Origin: Spisula solida
Taxonomy: Eukaryota > Mollusca > Bivalvia > Venerida > Mactridae
NCBI GenBank assembly: GCA_947247005.1
Contig: OX365955.1
Span: 17,341,322-17,405,321 of the forward strand
Direction: 5' to 3'
Length of the DNA stretch: 64,000 nucleotides
Part shown: positions 55,125-64,000 of the stretch, in pieces
How positions within the stretch are numbered: position 1 is the stretch's first letter
Layout: each line of letters opens with the position of its first letter
The notes under the pieces: model-generated
Database searches by the model: none
What the model was told of the DNA's origin: nothing
The model's input: the letters and a program-made list of their open reading frames with translations, nothing else
Position numbers and translations under genes: made by a program

Positions 55125-57376
55125 GTACGAGGGTCAGTCAAGAAAAACTGAGAGTTGGTAATTTAAGCCTTCAATACGAGGGCCATTCTGAAAGTTCTGA
55201 TAACTGAGCGATAACTTTTCATTGGTATGTCAGATTTTTTAAAAGTAAACTTTTTCTGAAAGTTCAATCTTTCAGGGAGATATATATCATTAATTTAGTA
55301 GTTTAAATCTGCGAATTTATATTTTATTGGTTTTTAAACAGTACATGGTTTCGGGTATTGGCTGAAATATCTCTGGAAAACGCGAGGTGATTGCGTTGTA
55401 TTGGTCCGATGTATATTTCGGAGCGCGCTGCTGAAACATTATTAAGACTGATTGAAATAAATTTGATATTATTTAAAACATACATAACAGCACGTTGAGT
55501 TATTGATAAAATAACGGCAATAAATACAACCTAAATATTCGACCATTTTACCGCTTATAGTCCCTACTTAATTCAAGTCATACAGTACGTTTATGGACTA
55601 TCAGCTACTATAAACAAGTCAAATTGTCAGATTGTAATGTGTATTTTCATTCGGGGGACGTTATAAATGTATTTTGCCTAAAGTTTGATTTTAGGAGCAA
55701 AATATTGTGCTCTACCCATGATTTTAGAAAGTGGGTGGGTGTAACGGGACACCCTTATACGTGTAATAAAACTGTCAATAATCCATGTTCTTATAGTTTA
55801 ATTAGTTGTACTAACTTTAAATTAAGGAAATATGTAATTGTTTTGGTTTTGCGAAAAGCTAGTTCGAGTATATGACGTCATAAATCTAAAACACGTGTTT
55901 TTGGCCACGTGATCATATCATTTAAGCTGCTGTACAGTCGGAATTATGAATATTACAGAATTAGTATTTAGTGGGAATAAAAATAGCATATGTATGTACA
56001 AAACGGCTACGCATTTTATATTCCCATGTAACACGTCCAGCAGTACAATGCAATAACACGTAAATTGTGTATTACCGGTAAAATGACTATTTTCAAGAGC
56101 ATTCGGGACGTGGTCTTTTCCATGTACATCGTAAGTCATTTATACTGTCAGAACAATAATTTTCATTTGCCATGTAAAACACAGTTATATAATACAAGAT
56201 ATGTGTAACTTCCAAAACAATTGAAATGAAATTATAGAAATTACTGACAATAATGTTATCCCTCCCAAGGGCTAATATGACTCATTGTCGACAATTCATT
56301 GGGCTATATACATACATGTACAATGGCATGTAGGTGAATATTAAATTCTCTGTTAATAATATCATGACATGTTTTAGACGGAGGAAGGTTGTATCTTTCA
56401 GAAAATGTTTACTTTTAAAAAATCTGATATACCAATGTAAAGTTATAGCTCAGTTATCAGAACTTTCAGAATGCCCCTCGTATCTGTTTGCAGTTGTAGT
56501 TTCTATTATACATCATCAAATATTATCCCTTGTGGGTCTTCGGACGAATTATGTTACCAGATATAGGCTTATAAATACAGTTGCCAAGCAACCGAAGAAC
56601 ATCACTAAGAGGTATGCGTTCGCGCCACCGACATGAAGATTGAATTTGTTGTATATTCAATGGTGTCTTTTAACTTATACAATGTGATTTATTACAACTA
56701 ACACATGTATTTCGTAGAATAGCATATCTCAAATAATAATTAGCAATTATTTCAGAATGGTCACTTATGCTGTGTTATTTTGTTGCCTAGCAACACTTTT
56801 ACACACATTTCATCAATTTTTCGACACGCGTTCTTTTCGATGTCATGGTGTTCTAAAACTTATAAATAATTTCACCTTTTCTTTTCAATAAGATTATCAA
56901 TATATATCAATGAGTCCAATTACCGTAATATAAATAAAATGTATAAGTTCGCTTTGGAAAAATAATGAATCGTTTTTTGGATGGGGTAAAATTGTGGTTT
57001 TAATACCCTTAAATAAAATGACAATGTACATTTTCATCAAGTATATTTTCTATATTGATGGCATAAATCACTTAGAATTAAATTATCAAATAGATTAATG
57101 TATTATGAACTAAATGATATAATTGCAAATGCCAGATGTATCTTTATGTTTCCATAGCAACGCAAACTTTTGTGCTACTAACAGCGTGAACGCATGTCCT
57201 CAAGTTGTCCTCTTTGGTTGCCTGGCAAAAAGAATCAAGTTGTCATAACCCAGATTGGTACTCACCATAACATCAGTGAGATATCATATTTGATGATAAT
57301 GCTTAGAAAATATACGACCACTTATTTTTCTAAGCATTATCAAGCAACTCTCAGTTTTTCTTGACTGACCCTCGTA
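55125..57376. mobile_element. Non-autonomous mariner-like element (outer)
   Basis: The ends are inverted, perfect over about 32 bp: left 'tacgagggtcagtcaagaaa' then 'aactgagagttg'; right its complement ending at 57376. TA borders both. No transposase frame was found. It encloses the element at 55175-56482. Confidence 0.8.
55175..56482. mobile_element. Non-autonomous mariner-like element (inner, nested)
   Basis: Inverted ends of about 40 bp: 'tacgagggccattctgaaag' then 'ttctgataactgagc' on the left, its near-perfect complement ending at 56482 on the right. It lies 50 bp inside the left end of the outer element. No coding frame was identified. Confidence 0.8.
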
Positions 57377-60369
57377 CATTGATTTCTTATTTTAAAAGCT
57401 TAAAGTGCAGGAAATTGCATAATTTTAATTCGAAAAATGAAAAAGTCTTCGCCGTGAGGGGACAACCCTCCCGCTACTACCACACCAAAGCATCCCAATA
57501 GCTAGCTCTGCCCCCACTCGAAATTTTCCGGATCAGGGCCTGATTATACATTTCATTTAAATTTGCACCAGTAAGGGCTCGCGTCATGTGTATTTTTTAA
57601 CGTTTTCTGTACTCGCGAAACACATCTTTTCTAATCTAACTTAGAATTCAATGGAGTTTCGTGTTAATAGCTAATGTAACATGACAAACCTGAGCACAAG
57701 GCACTACTTACCATATCTGACATCAGTGTGCGGATTTTAAAAACAATTAATGATTTAAATATGATCGTTAGTTTAAATTTTCCTTTAAGTGCTTTGTTAA
57801 ACAAATAGCCATGCATTAACGTCGCTGATCCTGGTATTGATTGGTAAAACATCAGATAAAAAAACCGATGGCTACTTCTGATCTGACAATTTCTGAACAC
57901 ACTCCAAATGTAGTGGAATGAAGTTGTTATTGAAATATCAAATCGGGAGAACAAAGTAAGTTTTATTATCTACACTAGTTATAATTATGCTACAATGTTT
58001 GATTTGTATCGCACTATTTGAAAAAGGTAATTGGGTGTCCTTACATATTTTAACTGAAGAAGTTACTACTTGTATGTAAGGTAATTAATTTAGAGTAAGA
58101 AGTTAAACATACAGGTGTTTTGTAACTTTATATCTAAAAGTCATTCGTACAAAAAAGGACATTTCAAGATTTATTTATATTAATTTAGAAATAATGAATA
58201 ATTTATGTACCTGTTTTTATCGTAGAATAAAGCACGATCACGAGTTCAGATGCGTAGTAATTACATCACGAGTAAGTATATTTAATGTACGCATCGGAAC
58301 AAGTGACTCTGTTTTATTATTGATAAAGCACGGGTATATATTCCTTATTTCGATTCTAACAGTATTCCACATTAATAATTTTTACAACACATCAATACAT
58401 AGTAACCAATGCACTATTTTCTTCCTCGGAACGCTATTATGTTATTTTCCGTAACTGTGTTTTAACGGTAATTCATGTGTATCTTGGTATCCTCTATCTT
58501 TATATAGGAGAAACTGCTGGTTGTGTTAGATAACACGTTTGACGTCGATGAGTGTAATCAATAGAGGATATTACATGAGTGTCTTTTCATATTGAATTAA
58601 TTCAATGAGTTGAATAAAATAGTAAAATGCGAGGTTTGAATAAATTCAAAGTGGAAAGTCACTAATGTAATGTTCTTTTTATTACATGTTAGCCTTTTAC
58701 CGACCGAAACATAAAATAGCTACTCATTTTCACTATACTAAACGCTCAACTTTGGCGACGTCGCATATACTTTGAATGACGTCGCGTCAAACATTTTTTT
58801 CTTTTTCTTGGGATTCCAAAAGATTATATTAAGTCAGACTTAAACCAGCCGAGCACAGACAACATTATAAACACATAAAGCACAATGCGCAACTGAAAAC
58901 ACGACATCCCGTCCCGAAAGTCTGCACCCCAGTCAGTCAAACTAAAACGGAACGAGAGCCAGGTGACGAGAATATAACAACTGGAAACCAGGGAACTCCA
59001 AATTTACAGTTTGGGTGGGGCTATATCACCCTGTCTAAGCGTATGTTCGAGCGTGGAGATCGAATACGACGGAGCAATGCGAGAAAAGTGGATCGAGAGG
59101 AGTGTCAAGGTAATGTTTTGCTTCACCCTTCTTTCAATTTTAAAACAATGAGATCGGGAATTGGCCGAGTATGACCTACAATAAACGTCCCTTGATCTTG
59201 ATGCATTGAAATTTCCATAGCCCTTGTAGTTTTTTCTAACATTCGGGAAAACCCCAGCGAAACTCGTCTGTTTTGCTACCGTCCCGTTGTTTTCTCGTTT
59301 TAAATGGATTAAATATTCCAAATAATTCTTATTTTGTCGTCATACATTTAAAATACATCATATTTAACAAATACCCCACCGCTCAAGCAGTTTAAAACTA
59401 ATTAAACCCTCGAATAACCGGCCGTCAGCGATTCGTGTTTTTATACGACCGAGGGGCGGGATCAGAGCGTATTTGCGAGAAGGTGGATTTTACGGAAAGC
59501 GTTTTTCTCACGGCTTTTGAAGTTCGGACCGTAGACAAAGGTCACTTTTAACTATTTGTATGATATTATTGTAACAACCTTGTGTTGTTACTTATACATG
59601 TAACTACTTTCGACATTGATTTACACAATAATATAACATTTCATAAGGAACAAACAACCTTAAACAGGCCTTACTCTAACTGATAGACACTGAAAGATAT
59701 TTGATAGACATTGAGAGAAGTTTGACATACATTTGACAGACATTTGAAAGATATCTGTCAAACAGTTTATTTGAGATATTGAGACTATTTCAGACATTTA
59801 AATGATATTAGGGCCACATTTGGTAGTTTTATTGCATAATATGTGTATACTCGACTTGTACATGGCTAATATATTCAGATATTCGTGTTTTGAAACAAAT
59901 GTTAAACACCGCCTTGCTCACTTCCGGTTGTCTGCAACTTTGACTAAAATACAGTTTTCGTCGTGTTATGCAAACAAACTGAAGATATTATCATTGCAAG
60001 TTGATGAATTGAGTTATATGTCACATTGTTATCATGTTATCATTTACTATAACATGTCTTATTGGCCGATTCAGCATCGATCTGTCTTGAGTTTTGTGAG
60101 CGCCAGTTTTCAAAATGTCTTTCACTCACTTCTTTCGTAACAGACATTTGTCTGTCTGCATCTTTCAGTAAGAGATCGGAAGTTTTACCAACCTTAATGT
60201 ATATGAAACGATTCCTATTATTCCATAGTGTCTATATGCATCACGAAAGACTTATGTCCGTGTCTTATAATTACACATTTAAGCATAACGATTTTGAATC
60301 GACTCAAAAGTCTTTCAACATGGCGGATATATGAAAGATTTGACAGACATGCCGTTCAGTAACGGCGCA
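57377..60369. other. Intergenic stretch, no gene seen
   Basis: Contains a 'ccgagcacag' repeat copy (58825-58910). From about 59690 there are repeated 'gacagacatttgaaagata' and 'tttgacatacatttgacag' motifs. A 105-codon frame on the minus strand at 59004-59321 has no recognisable family. Nothing else was identified. Confidence 0.55.
58825..58910 (+). repeat. 'ccgagcacag' dispersed repeat, third copy
   Basis: 'ttaagtcagacttaaaccag', 'ccgagcacag' and 'acacataaagcacaatgcgc' match the start of the 12290 cluster. Confidence 0.6.
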
Positions 60370-60374
60370 TTTCA

Positions 60375-60480
60375 TTGGTTAGCGTCTTTGAGACGACGTG
60401 TCTTATTGGTGAGAGACATTTCTGGCGACAGACTTCTTGTCTATATATAAGGCGCATGCATCAGTTCAGCGCCGCTAAAT
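60375..60480 (+). promoter_or_regulatory. Promoter-like region: two ATTGG boxes, TATA box, initiator
   Basis: 'cattggttagc' (about 60373) and 'ttattggtgag' (about 60404) are inverted CCAAT boxes. 'ctatatataagg' at about 60440-60452 is a strong TATA box, and 'catcagttcag' 15-30 bases on fits an initiator. The order and spacing are those of an RNA polymerase II promoter. It lies about 90 bp before the Gypsy gag relic, so it may be a retroelement LTR promoter or that of a host gene broken by the element. Confidence 0.5.
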
Positions 60481-60557
60481 CAAACTGTAAAAGGTGATTG
60501 TAGAAAAATCACTGTTTTGACACTAAGTGCCGATAACCCATCAGTTAATGTTAATAG

Positions 60558-61361
60558 ATTGCAGAACTTGGTAGATGGACAAATCGAGAGCGAGCGTTAG
60601 CCCTTCTGGCTAGCCTCAGAGGTGAAGCTCAAAATTTCTCCATGACACTTCACAGTCAAGATAGAGAGACCTACACAGACAAAGTTCATCACCTCAGTCA
60701 AAGGTTTGGCAAAGCCAGGCAGCAGCCAATGTGAATGACCCGTTTCGAGGCCCGGCTGAAGAAACCCATAGAAACATTTGCTAAACTTGGAGACGACTTG
60801 CGCCGCCTAGCTCAACGGGCCTACCCAACAATGTCTCATGAGGCCCAAGAAACAATAGCGTTAAATCAACTCTACAAGGGTGTCCCAGCAGAAATAAAGT
60901 TTAAATGCTTAACTGAAAAATGTCATAGCATTGAGCAGGCCATTGGCACTATTGAAATGTATGAAGGTGTTTTCTCGACCATGCCAACCGAGACACCATG
61001 TGCTATGGCCAAAATGGTGAAAAACCAACAAAAGTTAGAACCAGAACAAAACACAGAGGGTGTGACCAACAACATAACAACATCTATGATGATAAGTACT
61101 CTTCAACAGATGCAACATTGTATCAAGAAGCTGTCTGAGTCCAGAGGATACCCACAAAACAGGCATCCTAGGCTATGTTATACATGTAATTCCCCAGACC
61201 ATTTTAAGCGGATGTGTCCACACAATAACCAGGGACCTAGTCAAACCAATAACTACCAGCCAAGGCCTTGGGAGGGGAGATATTCTCAACAATCAACCAA
61301 TCAACAAAACCGGCAACAATCTGGACCTCAACAGGAAAACACCAGGCCGTCGGCCCAGTAG
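60558..61361 (+). pseudogene. Gypsy gag (one internal stop)
   Basis: The frame is open from 60558 except for TGA at 60732-60734. Capsid-type sequence ALALLASLRGEAQNF and FEARLKKPIETFAKLGDDLR, LAQRAYPTMSHEAQET is followed by a CCHC knuckle, CYTCNSPDHFKRMC (C-X2-C-X4-H-X4-C), and a Gln/Asn-rich tail. The stop falls between the RFGKARQQ and FEARLKK blocks. Confidence 0.85.
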
Positions 61362-61424
61362 GCCCACTGTCGATGGCAAATACCGGGCCTCAGACCCCTA
61401 AAGCAGTAACTAAAGTAGGTTATA

Positions 61425-61901
61425 TTGGAAAAAAAAAACAATAGTGAAACTTGGGATAATGGATTTTATACTGGAATTTATATTGCAAATGAGAAAGTGG
61501 AGATGCTGATAGACAGTGGGTCTTCCACAACTTTATTATCAAATAAAATGTTTGAACAAATGGACATGACAATTAGGCCAATTTTAGAAAAATCAAATAT
61601 ATGTATGAAAGATGTTACTAGTACTGGTTCCGAGATAAAAGTCTATGGTATGACCAATGTGTTAATCAAAATGGGAACAACTGAATATAAACATACAGTA
61701 ACAATTTGTGATATTGCACCAGATGGTATTCTGGGCCAAGACTTTATGTTAAAACATGTTAAAGGTGTTGACTATGTAAAACATGAACTACAAACCAGAC
61801 AGGGCAATAAGATTCCGTGTTGGTTAGGTGGCAAAGAAGCGTTGATATGTAGAGTGGTAGTGAAAGAGAAAATCACAATCCCAGGAAATTCTAGTGCATA
61901 G
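61425..61901 (+). pseudogene. Gypsy aspartic protease
   Basis: Active-site block VEMLIDSGSSTTLLSNKMFE (DSG form of DTG) and the later ILGQDFMLKH are standard for retropepsins. The upstream spacer VTKVGYIGK lies in another frame that enters a run of ten A at about 61430-61440, so the gag-protease joint is shifted there. It ends at a TAG after ITIPGNSSA; homologous sequence continues beyond it. Confidence 0.85.
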
Positions 61902-61993
61902 GTGACCGTAACAATACCTAGCAAAGAACATCTTGATAAATTGGCATTCATTGAACCGGTTGTACAAAACAAGGCGTTTCAACTACTCCCGGG

Positions 61994-63043
61994 ATCGTTG
62001 ACACTGAGGATACTAGCTCAGTCAAACTAAATTTAGTAAACGGTGAACAAGACCCAGTCGACATTTTCCCAAATACAGTACTAGGCAAATGCCAGTCTAT
62101 CAAAACAGCAGCAATTAAGCATGAACAATGTGCACATTTATCTGTTGACAAACCATGTAAGACTGTCGGTGACAATATTGGAAATCAATGTACTGGTACA
62201 AATATTGACAATCATCCAGCGTTACCAGAATTTCTTCAGGATCTGTATGAACGCAGCTCAAATGGACTACCCGAATCTGACAAAACAATGTTGAAATTAT
62301 TACTTGCAAAGTACCAAGATATATTTGCAAAATCTTCTAACGATCTTGGACTAACAGATCGCATTGAACACAAAATAGAAGTAGTGGAAGGGGCTGAACC
62401 CATCAAGCAGCAAATGAGAAGGCTACCACTGGCAAAACGAGAGGTAGAACGTGAAGAAATTCAGAAAATGTTAGATAAGGGTGTCATCGAACCCTCAATG
62501 AGTCCATGGTGCAGCAATTTAGTGATCGTTACCAAGAAGGACCAAACAGCTCGTGTCTGTGTGGACTACCGACAGGTCAATGAATTGCTAAAGAAAGACT
62601 CGTACCCACTACCAAGGATGGATGAGTGTCTTGATGCACCCAGTGGTAACACATATTATAGTAGCATGGATTTATTCTCTGGATATTGGCAGATTGGGAT
62701 TCGCCCAGAAGATCGTGAGAAGACAGCATTTGCGTCCAGCATGGGTCTATACCAGTTTGTGCGAATGCCTTTTGGTATGGCGATAGGACCAGCTACGTTC
62801 TGTCGGTTGATGGGTGATGTGATGAGAGGTCTCCAGTGGTCCGAGTGTATAGTGTATATGGATGACATAATTGTACCAAGTAAAACTGTGGCAGACAACA
62901 TAGAGCGTCTTGAACTAGTTTTTAAGAGGTTACAAGAGGCTAAACTTAAACTAAAACCATCCAAATGTGTCTTTCTGCAAACCAGTGTCAAGTTCTTAGG
63001 ACATCAGGTTTCAGCTGAAGGTGTAAGCACAGATCCAGCCTAA
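61994..63043 (+). pseudogene. Gypsy reverse transcriptase
   Basis: One open frame of 350 codons carries YQDIFAKSSNDLGLTD, GVIEPSMSPWCSNLVIVTKK, CVDYRQVNELLKKDSYPLPR, SMDLFSGYWQI (first Asp), FVRMPFGMAIGPATFCRLM, YMDDIIV (catalytic pair) and KFLGHQVSAEGVSTDPA. All polymerase motifs are present, so the domain itself may still be intact. It ends in a TAA at 63041-63043 where related elements read on, and a TGA follows about 20 bases later. Confidence 0.9.
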
Positions 63044-63330
63044 ATAAAAGACATAGTTAATTGACCAGTGCCTAGATCTGCCAAACAGGTCAGGTCATTT
63101 TGTGGTATAGTGTCATACTACAAACGTTTTATTGAACACCATAGTGAAATTGCTAAACCCCTATATAGACACTGAGAAAAACCAGAAATTTATCTGGACA
63201 GAAGAAAGCCAGAAAGCATTTGAAACCCTGAAAGAGAAATTAACGACTGCGCCAGTACTGACCTACCCAATCATAGGGGAACCATACATATTGGACACAC
63301 TGATGCTAATACAAATATTAATAAAGTGAA
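63044..63330 (+). pseudogene. Gypsy RT thumb/RNase H start, broken
   Basis: After two stops, QVRSFCGIVSYYKRFIEHHS continues the element. A frameshift then leads to KFIWTEESQKAFETLKEKLT, APVLTYPIIGEPYILDT. The RNase H active-site stretch (DTDAS in relatives) is out of frame. Homology ends here. Confidence 0.8.
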
Positions 63331-64000
63331 TTGATTGAAGCACGATCATAGCACTTTCATTGCAAATATTGCTCGTTCACACACACACAAACTCTGAAAC
63401 GGTTCGTGCTAAAACGTACATGTTGTATATAAATATGTACAAGATAACTGCAGGCAACAAAATCTTTCTTACTCAAGCATGTTACAAAAACTAGGACGAT
63501 AAGTATAGTTTGGGTACCCCTATCTGCTTTGAGGCGCCAGCACATATGCCCTTGCAAACTGCCCAAAAAATAGTTAAAACCAGTTTCTAGATAAAAAAAC
63601 TCGACCGTTTGCTAATGGAATGACCACAAACGTGACACGGGTTCATTTTGTCGCCCATGCGACAGATCCATAAACAAATATGGGCCAGCAAAGACGGAAC
63701 AAAAGTAACAAAATGTACACCTTTTTCCTTATAAACCAAGTTTCTACCATTAAATATGATGTATAAAATGGACAATGGATAAATGCCAAGCTTTACAAAT
63801 TTAAATTCCTTCAGAAATTGAAGAAATACTCCGCTGCAATCGCTGCCAAGCCAAATATCTGAAGGATAGCATGCTATGCAGAGCAATGGACCTCCACCTG
63901 CAGCAGCCATTAAACGCGACTTTCTGAGAAGCGTGAAGGTTTATTTTAGCTTTTCGACCATCCTTATTTGTCAAGCGTTGTCCCTTGTGATCTTTATTTG
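63331..64000. other. Right edge of the window, no certain gene
   Basis: A minus-strand ATG at 63910 in a usable context opens a 107-codon frame (MAAAGGGPLLCIACYPSDIW ...). A possible donor (gtaaag) follows about 115 bases on. It could be a first exon of a gene, but no family is recognisable and no second exon can be seen. Confidence 0.3.

Larger units (their letters stand above)
60558..63330 (+). mobile_element. Ty3/Gypsy retrotransposon relic, truncated at both ends
   Basis: Gag, protease, reverse transcriptase and the start of RNase H follow in the usual order on the plus strand. The gag lacks its N-terminal part and starts abruptly at 60558 after a TAG. The element ends within the first RNase H residues (YILDT...) at about 63330. 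No LTR pair is visible in the window. Stops occur in gag, after the protease and after the reverse transcriptase. Its proteins differ from those at 48037-51753, so it is another lineage. Confidence 0.85.

Noticed and set aside
59004..59321. A 105-codon minus-strand frame as a gene
   Set aside because: No family resemblance, no supporting exons, and next to a dispersed repeat.

Overview
The window is eukaryotic, and the closest match is a marine bivalve mollusc. It is AT-rich, with small exons separated by long introns. It carries short 'ccgtccgtccgtccg' dispersed repeats and 'aaggtcaaggtca' tandem repeats of a kind I associate with bivalve genomes, and a large share of it is transposable-element debris. 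No ribosomal RNA, functional tRNA, CRISPR or prokaryotic operon structure was seen.

Three host genes can be built from open frames and splice sites. (1) Plus strand, 1277-14319: a seven-exon gene for a predicted 415-residue protein with an N-terminal TIR domain, two membrane segments and a C-terminal tail. (2) Plus strand, 31990-34828: a two-exon secreted type-B carboxylesterase (cholinesterase-like) of 601 residues with an intact Ser-Glu-His triad and a hydrophobic C-terminus. (3) Minus strand, 47772-38858: a ten-exon gene for a 566-residue secreted protein combining a signal peptide, a MACPF/perforin-type domain, a Thr-rich linker and an ApeC (apextrin C-terminal) domain. Genes 1 and 3 look like innate immune signalling and effector genes. 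They are not adjacent, and nothing shows that they work together.

Most of the rest is mobile DNA. From left to right: a TTAA-flanked 0.7-kb element and two tandem-repeat families in intron 1 of the TIR gene; foldback elements in its later introns; a 3.4-kb non-LTR retrotransposon (minus strand, 18031-21436) with endonuclease and reverse transcriptase; a 3.4-kb terminal-inverted-repeat element (22228-25606) with two transposase-like coding relics and a 36-bp minisatellite; a 5.3-kb element with about 415-bp terminal inverted repeats (26307-31611) that hosts a broken Tc1 DD34E transposon; a mariner relic split by a 1.3-kb CTG-rich minisatellite (34954-37200); a foldback mariner inside intron 1 of the MACPF-ApeC gene (46413-47439); a Ty3/Gypsy element on the minus strand that kept its LTRs, primer site and polypurine tract but lost its reverse transcriptase (48037-51753); two nested non-autonomous mariner-like elements (55125-57376); and a decayed, truncated second Ty3/Gypsy element on the plus strand (60558-63330).

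The most notable items are the MACPF-ApeC fusion, the TIR plus two-membrane-segment protein, and several composite or nested transposons whose target-site signatures give an order of insertion. Exon structures were deduced by eye from frame continuity and GT/AG sites, without transcript data.
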